Assembly: GCA_028285085.1 (NCBI GenBank)
Contig: JANQQI010000047.1
Span: forward strand, 186,001 to 250,000
Source of the DNA: Saprospiraceae bacterium
GTDB lineage: Bacteria > Bacteroidota > Bacteroidia > Chitinophagales > Saprospiraceae
Length of the DNA: 64,000 nt
Direction: 5' to 3'
In this document: positions 26,289 through 35,825 of the stretch, piece by piece
How the letters are laid out: each line of letters opens with the position of its first letter
Numbering within the stretch: position 1 is the first letter of the stretch
Program-made: the position numbers and the translations under genes
The notes under the pieces: generated by a model
Told to the model about the DNA's origin: nothing
The model's input: the letters and a program-made list of their open reading frames with translations, nothing else
Databases searched by the model: none

Positions 26289-27029
26289 CTATTGCTCTAA
26301 ATCTTGCAATAAGAGTGGAGCCTTCTGATGATCAGGCAGCTGGCTTAATAAAAACTGGGCTTGATCAAGATTCCCAATTTTTAGATAACAAAGGGCCAGA
26401 TACCACCTTGACGAGGCGGCAAAGAGGTTATCTTCCTGGCCGACGAGCCATTGTAAATCCGTGGTAGCATCAATGGGGCGATCTGCTCCCAGATAACTTA
26501 GTCCGCGTAGAAAGCGCGCCAGGCGATGGGTGTCGTCTCGGCTAATGACTTTGGAAAAATCGGTCAGAGCTGACGTATAGTCTCCTTCGTCGTAATGTGC
26601 CAATCCAAGAATGAGGTCTTCATCTAATTGCAGAAGTTCTTCGCTTCGGAAGTTACCCGGACTTTCATAGGGAGAATAATATTGCTCAAAGAGCGCAAGA
26701 GGAGAAATCTCTGGGCTGGCAGGCTTGAATAACCAAACCCCTACAATTAAGAATAAAATAGTCGCTGCCATCAGCATAATTCGACGAACTGCTGGCCGTT
26801 GGTGCCAGGCGGGGGATTCCTGAAAATAGTGAGCCTCTACTTCAACCAAGGTCTCCAAAAATGCTAGCCGCTTTGGATCCACCGATTCGGCTAATTCGCG
26901 ATGCAGCTGGAGTTCTTTTTGTAAATCAGGTTGCTTGGCCAGGACTTTCTCAAATTGTCGTTGTTCGGAATCCGTCATTTCGGAACGTAGATAGCGTTCC
27001 AGTAAAGTGTAGCGTTCCTCCTTAGTCAT
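26289..27029 (-). CDS. Anti-sigma factor with TPR-like periplasmic part
   Basis: A 246-residue protein. Residues 1-50 (ERYLRSEMTDSEQRQFEKVLAKQPDLQKEL) have the short helical layout of Bacteroidota anti-sigma cytoplasmic domains, a membrane helix is at about 84-101, and the C-terminal part (142-240) holds TPR-like helices (ALTDFSKVISRDDTHRLARFLRGLSYL). The gene starts inside the stop region of the sigma gene (8-base overlap), the common layout of a sigma/anti-sigma pair. It likely holds the sigma factor inactive until an envelope signal arrives. Confidence 0.8.
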   Translation of the reverse strand: MTKEERYTLLERYLRSEMTDSEQRQFEKVLAKQPDLQKELQLHRELAESVDPKRLAFLETLVEVEAHYFQESPAWHQRPAVRRIMLMAATILFLIVGVWLFKPASPEISPLALFEQYYSPYESPGNFRSEELLQLDEDLILGLAHYDEGDYTSALTDFSKVISRDDTHRLARFLRGLSYLGADRPIDATTDLQWLVGQEDNLFAASSRWYLALCYLKIGNLDQAQFLLSQLPDHQKAPLLLQDLEQ

Positions 27030-27612
27030 TATGGTTTAACTTTTGAAATTCTTCGTCTCGCTCAATTCGGCTAATTAGTTGTTCCTTGCATTTGAATTTG
27101 CGTTTGCGCACGTAGGTGACACTCGCAAAACCCAGTTGTCGAGCAATGGATTGCATGCTTTCGCCCTGTAAATACAATTCAAGTAGTTGCTGGCATTTCT
27201 CTCCGAGTTGTCGAAATTGGCGCAGGTAAATCTTGTAGCGATCAATACGAGCTAGCATCTCATCGAAAGCCATATTTTCGGACCAAAGCCCTTCGACTCG
27301 ACGTTTCACGTTCTGAATGTTACGGCGCCGTAATTCTTTCAACCAGATATTTTTACAAATAGCAAAAAGGTAAGTCCCAAAGCGACTGGATAAGAAGAAA
27401 TCTCGCTCTTGTGCTTTGTGGAAAATAGCCAGCAATGCATCTTGGAAAATATCTTTGGCGTCCTCCAGATTGCCTGAGTTTTGCAATACAAATTGCTGAA
27501 TCCGAGGAAAGTAATTGCGATAAATAGCCTCGATAGCTACTTTTTGGCCATCGCGAATACCTTCTACGTACCAATCGTCCTGTTGTAATTTTTTTTGGGG
27601 TAACAACTCCAT
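27022..27612 (-). CDS. ECF-type RNA polymerase sigma factor
   Basis: A 196-residue sigma-70 family protein with only regions 2 and 4. Region 2 is at about residues 28-95 (AIYRNYFPRIQQFVLQNSGNLEDAKDIFQDALLAIF, then GTYLFAICKNIWLKELRRR) and region 4 at about 135-185 (LGEKCQQLLELYLQGESMQSIARQLGFASVTYVRKR). Together with the anti-sigma protein it forms a regulatory unit. Whether it recognises the GGAAC-N16-TAT elements before the eCIS genes is an attractive hypothesis. Confidence 0.9.
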   Translation of the reverse strand: MELLPQKKLQQDDWYVEGIRDGQKVAIEAIYRNYFPRIQQFVLQNSGNLEDAKDIFQDALLAIFHKAQERDFFLSSRFGTYLFAICKNIWLKELRRRNIQNVKRRVEGLWSENMAFDEMLARIDRYKIYLRQFRQLGEKCQQLLELYLQGESMQSIARQLGFASVTYVRKRKFKCKEQLISRIERDEEFQKLNHND

Positions 27613-27908
27613 ACGGTTTGCTTTTTACCATAAACATACCGGACCATTTGAACCGGTCGTTCATACAATCTATTTACAGGAATCTATCCGAAGGGATAGC
27701 TCTAAACACTAATTCTTATTAGACCCGATGATCGGGTTATATACTTGTTCTTGATCAACGGAATATAGCTAACTCATTGTTGAGTAACAATTCATTTGCT
27801 GCCGTGATCTGATTATTTTGAAAGAACTGATTTTGAGTTCAAGGAGGTAGGCCTAAGTTATATAAATTTCTTTCAATGTGTGCTAATGTAATCTATCTTT
27901 TTCTGATA

Positions 27909-27928
27909 TTCAGGTATTTTTACCTGAA
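27909..27928. promoter_or_regulatory. Perfect inverted repeat, operator candidate
   Basis: TTCAGGTA and TACCTGAA flank TTTT, a perfect 8+4+8 arrangement. A second, similar segment AGGTAAAAATAC follows in plus orientation at 27964-27975, equal to the first 12 bases of the complement of this repeat. Repetition of the motif before the CHAT gene suggests binding by a dimeric regulator. Confidence 0.4.
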
Positions 27929-28000
27929 AAAATATTTTAATATTATTGAAGGTGTATTAAACTAGGTAAAAATACGCATACATTTTTTCAGCTGAGTAAT

Positions 28001-28008
28001 TACCTTTG
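28001..28008 (+). promoter_or_regulatory. Bacteroidota -7 element for the CHAT gene
   Basis: TACCTTTG matches the TAnnTTTG -7 consensus of the Bacteroidota housekeeping sigma factor. It lies 23 bases before the CHAT start, giving a leader of about 18 bases. A good TTTG -33 box is not seen at the right distance. Confidence 0.4.
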
Positions 28009-28031
28009 ATTCAACCTCCTAAAACCAATCC

Positions 28032-30074
28032 ATGAAAATGCAATTACCAGCGCTCGGTAGAGATTGGTACACCCTCCGTATACCAATCTTTCCGGGACGT
28101 TTCTCGATTCTTCTGGCTTTACTATTCAGCAGTTTGATACTCGGCGCTCGGCCTCTAACCTTCCTGCAGCAGGCGGAACATTGTCTCGTGGATGGAGATA
28201 TCGATTGTGCAAGATACTGTCTTGATGCTGCGGAAGATCTGGAGTTACCCGAGGTTTGGGAATCTTATGTTGTACTTCGACGATACGCAATGGGTGATGT
28301 AGACCATCATACGGCTCAATTATCCCTTTCCCAGTCAAAAGACAGCTTACTGTTCCACTTTCTACAGTTTCAAAAAAAAGAAATTAAGGTCTCTCCGGAA
28401 GTTGCCAATGAATGGATAAAACAGGCTTTTACATTATTACCGCTTGAGTTGAATTTCCCACAATCCCTTTGGCAAAAATGGCAAGTGCAGCACAGTGAGT
28501 ATCGCCCTACTATTCTACAACAATTATTGTTGCCATGTATTATAGACCAACTGTTCCTATGCTATTTTCACACTGAGCAGATATCGTTTTCTGAATACTT
28601 TTTGAATTTTCAATATTGTACTTATTTACTAGATTATTATCAATTAAAATCGAATGATTTAGCTGAGGCAAGTAATGCTTATGCTGTGACGAGCTTTTTG
28701 ATGCGTTATCTACAACGCAACGGGCTGCTGAGTCCTCAGCGTAAGCGTCGGTTGCAGCAGAAGTGGGGGATAACGGATCGGACGCTACAGTTTTATTTTA
28801 AAAATTGGTCAGAGACCCCTAATGCTTATTGGTTTGATCGTTTTCTCTCGGTCTTAGCGTATGATAAAGCGCCGGCCAAGTTGTCAATACGCGATGGTTG
28901 GCTTGTCCATCTTCGTCATGAATTAGAAAATAACCTTCTGAAGGTCAACGGTGCATTGCAGGCCGATACCTTAAGTAATGCTTATCGAATGGTGTTATAC
29001 AAACAGCGTGACCAGTACCAATTGGCCTTACATCAAATGCATCGCATCTTACCCCCTGCAGCTTCTGCCAAAAGGTTAGACGATCGAATTCGCGAGACGG
29101 ATGCGGTCTTAGCGTTTCACGATAGCCCCGAAATACTATACTCAGCTTATGTCCATGAGGATAATCAATACCTACAGGCGACATCAAAGAGCGAAGACTT
29201 ACGAAATAGCTTACAAGGTGTAAGTGATTACTTCGCTCATCCCGTGGAAGCTTTGGATGGACAAGAATTACCAGCGCAGCGGTTTGCTCGCCAGAGCCAT
29301 CTGCTTTACCAACAATTGCTGGCGAAGCCTCTGCGGATTGGATCGCCTGAACATTTGATTGTTGTGCCGGATGGACTACTCTTGCATATTCCTTTTGGTA
29401 GCTTGAATACTTCTGAAGACGCTAGCGATTATTTGATTCAACGGTTGAGTATTAGCTACGCTCATGATTTGGCAGAAGTGGATACGCGGGCGGTGATACC
29501 CGTTCGTAACATCGCGGCTTTCGCACCCGTTCGGTTTGCGGAAAATTTACCGCCGCTTCCCGCCATTCGGCAAGAAATCCAACATCTTCAGGATCAATTT
29601 TCAACTACCGTTGTCCCGAGGCTTCCATTTGTAGCACCACCCGTTGATGCGGATTTGTGGCATATCGCTACTCACGGCACCACCCGCCACCCACGCTTAG
29701 GCGTAGCCGCTTTGTACGGTCAAGATACCATTTGTGGTATTACGGAGGTGTCAACCCATCGGAATCCTCAGGCGCTTATTTTGAGTACCTGCGAAAGTGG
29801 ACCGGGCGCTGGCTACGCGCTTGGTGCGCTCAACTTCGAGCGCGCTTTTGCTCGGGTGGGTTGCTCTAGTCGCATCTTGAGTTTGTCGCCACTGGAAGAT
29901 CGATCCACGGCGCGCTTGATGCAATATTTTTACAACGCCTGCCGACAACATGACAGCCACCGTGCACTTCAGCTCGCTAAGCTCAAATATCTGGAGCAAG
30001 CCGATGCATATCGAGCGCAGCCTGTCTTTTGGGCTAGCATGGTTGCTTATGGACAAGCTTTTCGAATAGAGTAG
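28032..30074 (+). CDS. CHAT-domain protease with N-terminal membrane helix
   Basis: A 680-residue protein. A hydrophobic segment at about 23-40 is followed by a long helical, degenerate TPR-like region and a C-terminal CHAT (caspase-like) domain at about 430-680. The catalytic His is at 548 in IATHG and the Cys at 587 in LSTCESG, both intact; the end DSHRALQLAKLKYLEQA...PVFWASMVAYG is the usual CHAT finish. CHAT proteins cut partner proteins on receipt of a signal. It is divergent from the sigma factor and converges with the next gene. Association with the eCIS is by location only. Confidence 0.9.
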   Translation: MKMQLPALGRDWYTLRIPIFPGRFSILLALLFSSLILGARPLTFLQQAEHCLVDGDIDCARYCLDAAEDLELPEVWESYVVLRRYAMGDVDHHTAQLSLSQSKDSLLFHFLQFQKKEIKVSPEVANEWIKQAFTLLPLELNFPQSLWQKWQVQHSEYRPTILQQLLLPCIIDQLFLCYFHTEQISFSEYFLNFQYCTYLLDYYQLKSNDLAEASNAYAVTSFLMRYLQRNGLLSPQRKRRLQQKWGITDRTLQFYFKNWSETPNAYWFDRFLSVLAYDKAPAKLSIRDGWLVHLRHELENNLLKVNGALQADTLSNAYRMVLYKQRDQYQLALHQMHRILPPAASAKRLDDRIRETDAVLAFHDSPEILYSAYVHEDNQYLQATSKSEDLRNSLQGVSDYFAHPVEALDGQELPAQRFARQSHLLYQQLLAKPLRIGSPEHLIVVPDGLLLHIPFGSLNTSEDASDYLIQRLSISYAHDLAEVDTRAVIPVRNIAAFAPVRFAENLPPLPAIRQEIQHLQDQFSTTVVPRLPFVAPPVDADLWHIATHGTTRHPRLGVAALYGQDTICGITEVSTHRNPQALILSTCESGPGAGYALGALNFERAFARVGCSSRILSLSPLEDRSTARLMQYFYNACRQHDSHRALQLAKLKYLEQADAYRAQPVFWASMVAYGQAFRIE

Positions 30075-30077
30075 ATA

Positions 30078-30827
30078 TTATTCTTTTAGCAGGGTAGGTA
30101 AATCCGCTTTGTGTAGATCATATACATCTTGCCGGCCATTTAAGGGGATTTTTATTTTAATGTTTCCTATAATCCCTCCGATAATGGCACCACCTACAGC
30201 GCCTCCCAATCCATCGCGAATGGCAAGAATGAGATCCTGCTCAAAAGGCGAAATATCAATAATTGATTTTTCATCTTGACTTTGCTTGCTGTTATCGTTG
30301 GTTCTAATCACCAAACTGATTAATGACGTGGAAATAAAGCCTAATAACGCACCTTTGGCAACAGCTTTTGTTGATATTCGATTGCTACGGAAATGCATCG
30401 TTTCAATCTGATGAACTGGAATTTGCGTAAGCTGGTGTTCTGATGTAGGAACGAATGAACTTGGTGAAAGTAAAATAGAGGAATCTTTTGTGGTGTATAA
30501 ATAACCACGAAGTGTGCGGTTAGAATTCAAAGTAATAACCGAAGCTTTATAAGACTTTTGATCGTCGAATTGACTTAAGGAATGCTTATCTTTTATTGAG
30601 GCAGGACTGAATGTCTCAATTGACTGCCAGCTTAAAAAATAAGTGCGTTCGTTTGTTTCATCGCATTTCTCAAAGTTGAGACCTTCGGTGCTACGTACAA
30701 TATTCGTCACCAGAATTTTTTCTCCAGAGATACGCTGTATTGTGTCGCAGACAGAGGTGATGTCTTGTGCGGTAATTGAAGATAAGCTGATTAACCAGAT
30801 CGAAAGCATAAGAAAGTAAGTCTTCAT
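30078..30827 (-). CDS. Hypothetical secreted protein with Gly-zipper segment
   Basis: I choose the ATG at 30827, giving 249 residues with a signal peptide (MKTYFLMLSIWLISLSSITAQ). The middle is beta-rich (YFLSWQSIETFSP..., ASVITLNSNRTLRGYLYTTKDSSILL), reminiscent of proteins that report on translocated ions or stress, but no family is recognised. Two Gly-rich hydrophobic segments (AKGALLGFISTSLISLV and GLGGAVGGAIIGGIIGNI) may form glycine-zipper helices. Converges with the CHAT gene (3 bp apart). Confidence 0.68.
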   Translation of the reverse strand: MKTYFLMLSIWLISLSSITAQDITSVCDTIQRISGEKILVTNIVRSTEGLNFEKCDETNERTYFLSWQSIETFSPASIKDKHSLSQFDDQKSYKASVITLNSNRTLRGYLYTTKDSSILLSPSSFVPTSEHQLTQIPVHQIETMHFRSNRISTKAVAKGALLGFISTSLISLVIRTNDNSKQSQDEKSIIDISPFEQDLILAIRDGLGGAVGGAIIGGIIGNIKIKIPLNGRQDVYDLHKADLPTLLKE

Positions 30828-30925
30828 AAGAGTAGGATTTATAAACAAATGTACAGGGTGCCTTCAAGCCCAGCGTCTTGCTTTTTCATAAAGGTATATT
30901 ATTTTTTCGCTCATATAAATAAAAA

Positions 30926-30955
30926 ACGGTACTAACACCGCAGTATTAGTACCGT
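30926..30955 (-). terminator. Terminator of the rsfS-ftsH operon
   Basis: ACGGTACTAA at 30926-30935 and TTAGTACCGT at 30946-30955 form a perfect 10-bp stem with a 10-base loop. On the minus strand it is followed by a run of T, the standard terminator form, about 30 bases after the ftsH stop. Confidence 0.8.
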
Positions 30956-30982
30956 CCTTATCTATAAAGAAATCAAATAATT

Positions 30983-32998
30983 TTACTCTTCGCTTTCAGG
31001 CTTTTTAGTCACAGTCTCATCCGAAGAAGGTTTACCACTATCGATGTCGTCAATCACTTCCGTTTCTTCGGCAGCCATCGCTTCTTTAGCTTTCAAATCA
31101 CTGGGGCGTGGCCCGATCAGGCGTTCGACATCAGACTTGAGTAATACCTCGTTTTCCAACAGGGCATTAGCCAGGATGTCCAACTCATTGCGACGTTCCT
31201 TAAGCAATTTCTGAGCGCGCTCATATTGGGATTCCACCAAGCGGCGCACCTCTTCGTCAATTAAGGTAGCCGTATCGTCAGAATAAGGCTTATTGAACTG
31301 ATCCTGCTGCATACCGTAGAAGGAAACATTTCCAACCTTATCGTTCATTCCGAAGACTGAGATCATGCTGTAAGCCATCTTGGTCACTTGATCCAAATCA
31401 CTTTGTGCACCAGTCGAAATTTTGTCAAAGACAATTCTTTCCGCGGCACGACCACCGAAAGTCATGCACATGCGATCAAGTAGTGCTTCGGTACGGGTGA
31501 TGTATTCTTCTTTCGGTAAATACTGGGCGTAGCCCAAGGTACCGATACCACGAGGGACGATGGTCACTTTAACTAAAGGAGACGCGTGTTCCAGGAACCA
31601 GCCACAAACGGCATGGCCTGCTTCGTGGAAGGCGATGATCTTCTTCTCTTCGGGAGAAATAATCTTGTTTTTCTTTTCTAAACCACCGATGACACGATCC
31701 AGCGCATAGTTGAAGTCATCCATGTCGATAGACTTCTTATTCCGGCGCGCAGCAATCAGAGCAGCTTCGTTACAGATATTAGCAATATCGGCGCCGGCAA
31801 AACCAGGTGTCATCTCTGACAACGCATAAGCGTTGACTTCAGCACCAATTTTAATATGCTTAAGGTGGACTTTGAAGATGGCCTCACGACCTTTTAAATC
31901 TGGTCGATCGATACCAATTTGGCGATCAAAACGTCCGGGACGCAATAAAGCATTATCCAGCACATCCGGGCGGTTGGTTGCTGCCATCAGGATCACCCCT
32001 TTATCGGTGCTGAAACCATCCATTTCAACCAGCAATTGATTTAGCGTATTTTCCCGTTCGTCATTTCCGCCCTGCAATGAACCACGACCACGCGCACGGC
32101 CAATAGCATCAATCTCATCGATGAATACAATACACGGTGCCTTTTCGCGCGCTTGCTTAAACAAGTCACGGACACGAGACGCACCCACACCGACAAACAT
32201 CTCAACGAAGTCAGAACCAGAGATAGAGAAAAATGGTACCCCTGCTTCACCTGCTACTGCCTTTGCCAGCAAGGTCTTACCAGTACCAGGAGGGCCTACC
32301 AGCAATACCCCTTTAGGAATTTTACCCCCAAGGGCCGTATATTTTTTAGGATGTTTTAGAAAATCTACAATTTCCATGACCTCTTCTTTCGCTTCATCCA
32401 GACCCGCTACATCCGCAAAAGTGACATTGACTTTGGCATTGCTATCAAAAAGTGTGGCTTTGGATTTTCCAATGTTGAAAATCTGTGCACCCGGACCACC
32501 GGCCCCACCGCTCACGCGGCGCATGATGAATACCCAAATGACTACAATAATCACAATGGGCAGCACCCAACTTAGAATAGGCGTCAGCCAGTTCGTTTTT
32601 TCTTCAAAGGCTGGGAAAACGCGATCTGCCATCGCTAAGTTTTCATCATCCTGCACACGACGTAGCTCACTCTGGAAGTACTGAAGATCGCCAATTTGGA
32701 AGGTGCCATCAGGACCACTACCAAATTTACTGGAAGACAAGTCGGGGTATTTGGACTTACTGTCCTCTTTCAGATATACGTAAGCGTACTTTTGGTTGAT
32801 GATTTCAAGCTTGTTGATATCACCTTCCCGAACCATTTCCCAAAATTTGAGCTCACTCAATTGCTCACTACCTGGATTACTCAGGCTGTAGAAATTGAGT
32901 GCCAGGAGGAAAAGGGCCAAGAGGCCATAGATCCAATAGGAATTGAATCGGGAATTATTGTTGTTGCCGCTATTCGGCTTATTATCTTTCTTTTCCAT
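30983..32998 (-). CDS. ftsH: ATP-dependent zinc metalloprotease FtsH
   Basis: I choose the ATG at 32998 ([11 protein letters not shown]...), giving 671 residues; 15 codons upstream look untranslated. Two membrane helices (about 22-40 and 135-160) flank a periplasmic domain. The AAA+ domain has Walker A GPPGTGKT, Walker [13 protein letters not shown] and the SRH segment, then the M41 protease domain with HEAGH. The C-terminus is an acidic tail. FtsH removes damaged and short-lived membrane proteins. It follows rsfS on the same strand. Confidence 0.97.
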   Translation of the reverse strand: MEKKDNKPNSGNNNNSRFNSYWIYGLLALFLLALNFYSLSNPGSEQLSELKFWEMVREGDINKLEIINQKYAYVYLKEDSKSKYPDLSSSKFGSGPDGTFQIGDLQYFQSELRRVQDDENLAMADRVFPAFEEKTNWLTPILSWVLPIVIIVVIWVFIMRRVSGGAGGPGAQIFNIGKSKATLFDSNAKVNVTFADVAGLDEAKEEVMEIVDFLKHPKKYTALGGKIPKGVLLVGPPGTGKTLLAKAVAGEAGVPFFSISGSDFVEMFVGVGASRVRDLFKQAREKAPCIVFIDEIDAIGRARGRGSLQGGNDERENTLNQLLVEMDGFSTDKGVILMAATNRPDVLDNALLRPGRFDRQIGIDRPDLKGREAIFKVHLKHIKIGAEVNAYALSEMTPGFAGADIANICNEAALIAARRNKKSIDMDDFNYALDRVIGGLEKKNKIISPEEKKIIAFHEAGHAVCGWFLEHASPLVKVTIVPRGIGTLGYAQYLPKEEYITRTEALLDRMCMTFGGRAAERIVFDKISTGAQSDLDQVTKMAYSMISVFGMNDKVGNVSFYGMQQDQFNKPYSDDTATLIDEEVRRLVESQYERAQKLLKERRNELDILANALLENEVLLKSDVERLIGPRPSDLKAKEAMAAEETEVIDDIDSGKPSSDETVTKKPESEE

Positions 32999-33100
32999 CA
33001 AATAAAATTGTGTAAAACATGTTGAAGTTCCAAGGTAGAACACCCGAAAAGGGCAAACGTTTTAACGGATTAGTCGATAACCCGCTATTTAACCTAATTT

Positions 33101-33487
33101 TTACAAATTCTGATACTCTGTAAAAATGGCATCACTCCATAGATCTTCCAGTTCATAGAACTGACGGGTGTCTTTGTAGAAAACATGGACAACCGTGTTA
33201 AAATAATCCAGAAGTAGCCAATGAGCGTGTTGTTGCCCTTCGTAATGACTGGGTAGTTGTCCCGCCTCCTTCTTCAGGCGACGATAGACATTGTCAGAGA
33301 TGGCCTTGGTTTGAGTGGTAGAGTCTCCTTCACAAATAATGAAGAAATCGGTAGGTGCATCATCCAGATGCCGCAAATCCAATTTGACGATATTCTTGCC
33401 CTTGATATCCTGAATGCCTTCGATGATCAGGTCATTCAACTCTTCTACAGAAAACTCTTTTTGCAATACGTCTTTTTGCGAATTCAA
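33101..33487 (-). CDS. rsfS: Ribosome silencing factor RsfS
   Basis: A 128-residue protein of the RsfS/Iojap family: IQDIKGKNIVKLDLRHLDDAPTDFFIICEGDSTTQTKAISDNVYRRLKKEAGQ, then HWLLLDYFNTVVHVFYKDTRQFYELEDLW. It binds ribosomal protein uL14 and blocks subunit joining when nutrients run low. Followed by ftsH 102 bp downstream, likely in one transcript. Divergent from birA. Confidence 0.94.
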   Translation of the reverse strand: MNSQKDVLQKEFSVEELNDLIIEGIQDIKGKNIVKLDLRHLDDAPTDFFIICEGDSTTQTKAISDNVYRRLKKEAGQLPSHYEGQQHAHWLLLDYFNTVVHVFYKDTRQFYELEDLWSDAIFTEYQNL

Positions 33488-33551
33488 AAGTTAATTTTGA
33501 TAATTTTGGTGGTAAAATAAGATTCAGTAAGCACTTCATAAATTAAGTCAA

Positions 33552-33570
33552 TGGATGCTCGGCGCATCCA
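33552..33570. promoter_or_regulatory. Small hairpin between rsfS and birA
   Basis: TGGATGC and GCATCCA flank the loop TCGGC. It sits in the 170-bp divergent gap and is symmetric, so it could be an operator or a leader hairpin. No more is visible. Confidence 0.25.
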
Positions 33571-33657
33571 GAAATTTAGCTTACAAAGCATTCAATTAAT
33601 TAGCCTTACTTTAGATCATATTCTAAAAACGTGTAAAGCTAACAAATTTATTATGGA

Positions 33658-34422
33658 TTGAATACCTCCATTAACACCCTTTTTATAGGAAAAGTTTTAT
33701 TAAACTTCCCCGAATTAGCTTCTACAAATAGCTATGCTACTGACTTGGTAGCAAAAAGCAATCCAAGCGAAGGAACTGTCATATCGACCGATAATCAAAC
33801 GATCGGTCGAGGTCAGATTGGCAGGTTTTGGGAAAGTGAGCCGGAAAAGAATCTGACGTTCAGCCTTATTTTATATCCGAGGTTTCTTTTTCCCGCACGG
33901 CAATTTCTGCTTAGTCAAGCTATTTCTCTTGCTCTTGTCGACTGTTTGGAATTGTACGAACTCCCGCATTTGAAGGTTAAATGGCCCAACGATATTTATG
34001 TTGGAAATCGCAAAATTGCCGGTATACTTATCCAAAATGTACTCTCCTCAACCCAGGTACAAAGTAGTGTAGTCGGTATTGGATTAAACGTAAACCAGGC
34101 TGTTTTTAAGAGCCCGGCTCCTAATCCCACTTCTTTATTTTTAGAGAAAAAACAAAACTATGCTTTGGATCGCTTGTTTGCCCAGTTATGTGAAGCGCTG
34201 GAACGGCGCTATTTACAATTACGTGCCGGCGATTCAAAAACGATTGAACAATCTTATTTAAAATTGCTTTACCGTTATCAAGAATTAGCTAGTTTTCAAG
34301 TCGCCACCACCGGTAATACCTTTGTGGGGACCATTTGTGGATTGACTTCGGCTGGGAAATTGCTGATTGAGCAAAATGATGCGACCGTAGCTTACGGGCT
34401 ACGCGAGATTCGATTTTTATAG
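33658..34422 (+). CDS. birA: Biotin--[acetyl-CoA-carboxylase] ligase
   Basis: A 254-residue protein with the biotin ligase motifs: FPELASTNSYA, GRGQIGRFWES and KWPNDIYVGNRKIAGILIQ. It attaches biotin to carboxylase carriers and has no DNA-binding domain, so it is the non-regulatory type. The start must be the TTG at 33658 or a nearby ATT, because a stop lies at 33640 and no in-frame ATG is available. The TTG overlaps the tiny frame ATG-GAT-TGA (33653-33661), which may couple translation or be chance. Confidence 0.9.
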   Translation: MNTSINTLFIGKVLLNFPELASTNSYATDLVAKSNPSEGTVISTDNQTIGRGQIGRFWESEPEKNLTFSLILYPRFLFPARQFLLSQAISLALVDCLELYELPHLKVKWPNDIYVGNRKIAGILIQNVLSSTQVQSSVVGIGLNVNQAVFKSPAPNPTSLFLEKKQNYALDRLFAQLCEALERRYLQLRAGDSKTIEQSYLKLLYRYQELASFQVATTGNTFVGTICGLTSAGKLLIEQNDATVAYGLREIRFL

Positions 34423-34458
34423 ATCTAACCCAAATTGTACGATCAAATACCCTGAGTT

Positions 34459-35718
34459 TTGGAAGCAATAATTATTACTGTAGGCGACGAAATCTTAATC
34501 GGACAAGTCGTCGATACGAACTCTGCCTGGATTGCGGAGCAGCTTAATTTACAAGGCATTCGCCTGCGTGAAATTCATTCGGTCAGCGATACGCGCGAAG
34601 CGATTATTGCTGCTTTGAACCGCGCTTTCCAGCATACGGATTTAATTCTGATGACAGGTGGACTGGGACCGACTAAAGACGATATTACGAAGAAAGCCAT
34701 TGCGGATTATTATGAGACCGGGATGGTCTTTCATGATCCTACTTTCGAGCGAATTCAAAAATTATTTGAGCGCTGGGGTCGGACGATGACTGAGGCACAT
34801 CGGATGCAATGCTATATGCCGGAAAATGCAAAGTTACTTGCGAATCGGATGGGTACTGCACCCGGGATGTGGTTTGAGCGCGACGGAAAGGTCCTGATCT
34901 CCATGCCTGGAGTGCCCTACGAAATGAAAGCAATCATGACCGATGAGGCACTACCCCGACTTCGCGAACGCTTCGCCGGGCAGCCCATTGCGCATCGTAC
35001 TATTCTGACAGTGGGCGAGGGCGAGTCACGATTAGCAGCCCGGATTCAAACTTTCGAAGAACAGCTCCCGGAGAATATCTCTATTGCCTATCTCCCCAAT
35101 CTCGGTCAGGTTCGCGTGCGACTGACGGCCACGGGCCACGATCAAGCAGAACTAGAACGTTTACTTGATGCAAAAGTGGAAGAGATACGTCATTACCTTT
35201 CCGAGTTTATTTTTGGCTACGAGAAAGAGACCTTGCCAGAAGTCATTGGTCGTCGCCTTAATGCTAATGATTTGACGATTGCGACTGCAGAGAGTTGCAC
35301 TGGTGGCTATCTCGCTCATTTGATCACTAGCGTAGCGGGGGCTTCCGAATATTTTAAAGGCAGCGTGATCGCTTACGCAAACGAAGTGAAAATGCATCAA
35401 TTAGGTGTGCAAGCCGACACCTTGCGTCAGTACGGAGCGGTGAGTGAGGCGACTGTTTTGGAAATGGCCGCCGGAGTAAGAGCAGCTATGCATACGGATA
35501 TTGGTTTAGCGACCTCAGGGATTGCGGGCCCCGACGGCGGTACCCCGGAAAAGCCGGTAGGCACGATTTGGCTGGCAATTGATGGTCCACAGGGGGCTCA
35601 CGCCATGAAGCTACAATTGGGTAAAGATCGACTGAAAAATATTGAGTATACGGCCAGCCAGGCCTTGAATTTGGTTCGTCAGCAGCTAGACCAGCTTCAA
35701 GAAGTATCGAAGATTTGA
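34459..35718 (+). CDS. cinA: CinA-family nicotinamide-nucleotide amidohydrolase
   Basis: A 419-residue protein with the two domains of CinA: an N-terminal MoCF-like domain (VGDEILIGQVVDTNSAWIAEQL, LMTGGLGPTKDDITKKAIA) and a C-terminal amidase (IATAESCTGGYLAHLITSVAGASEYFKGSVIAYANEVK). It recycles pyridine nucleotides by converting NMN to nicotinate mononucleotide. The start is the TTG at 34459, since a TGA at 34453 stops the frame just upstream and GDE follows at once. Confidence 0.95.
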   Translation: MEAIIITVGDEILIGQVVDTNSAWIAEQLNLQGIRLREIHSVSDTREAIIAALNRAFQHTDLILMTGGLGPTKDDITKKAIADYYETGMVFHDPTFERIQKLFERWGRTMTEAHRMQCYMPENAKLLANRMGTAPGMWFERDGKVLISMPGVPYEMKAIMTDEALPRLRERFAGQPIAHRTILTVGEGESRLAARIQTFEEQLPENISIAYLPNLGQVRVRLTATGHDQAELERLLDAKVEEIRHYLSEFIFGYEKETLPEVIGRRLNANDLTIATAESCTGGYLAHLITSVAGASEYFKGSVIAYANEVKMHQLGVQADTLRQYGAVSEATVLEMAAGVRAAMHTDIGLATSGIAGPDGGTPEKPVGTIWLAIDGPQGAHAMKLQLGKDRLKNIEYTASQALNLVRQQLDQLQEVSKI

Positions 35719-35731
35719 TCGCCATAAGAAC

Positions 35732-35762
35732 TTGGGTATCCCGCAAAAAAAGCGTAATTTTG
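35732..35762 (+). promoter_or_regulatory. Housekeeping promoter candidate for the E2 gene
   Basis: TTG at 35732-35734 and TAATTTTG at 35755-35762 are 20 bases apart, matching the TTTG/TAnnTTTG layout of Bacteroidota promoters. It overlaps the inverted repeat CCGCAAAA/TTTTGCGG (35741-35765), which could also act as the cinA terminator stem or as an operator. Confidence 0.5.
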
Positions 35763-35825
35763 CGGCTCAATTGAGAACCAAATTTAAACCTTAACCATTC
35801 ACAACCAAATAACTAGGATTTCACT

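Larger units (their letters stand above)
27613..28031. promoter_or_regulatory. Divergent regulatory region between the sigma factor and CHAT genes
   Basis: This 419-bp AT-rich gap has no gene. It contains several inverted repeats: CTATCC-GAAG-GGATAG near 27683, the odd palindrome ACCCGATGATCGGGT at 27723-27737 and an 8-bp repeat at 27909-27928. It also holds a TACCTTTG box at 28001-28008. Such density of symmetrical sites fits regulator binding to both divergent operons. Confidence 0.5.

Noticed and set aside
32121-32684. Plus-strand open frame of 187 codons
   Set aside because: It is antisense to ftsH, whose motifs are unmistakable, and its protein has low-complexity composition.
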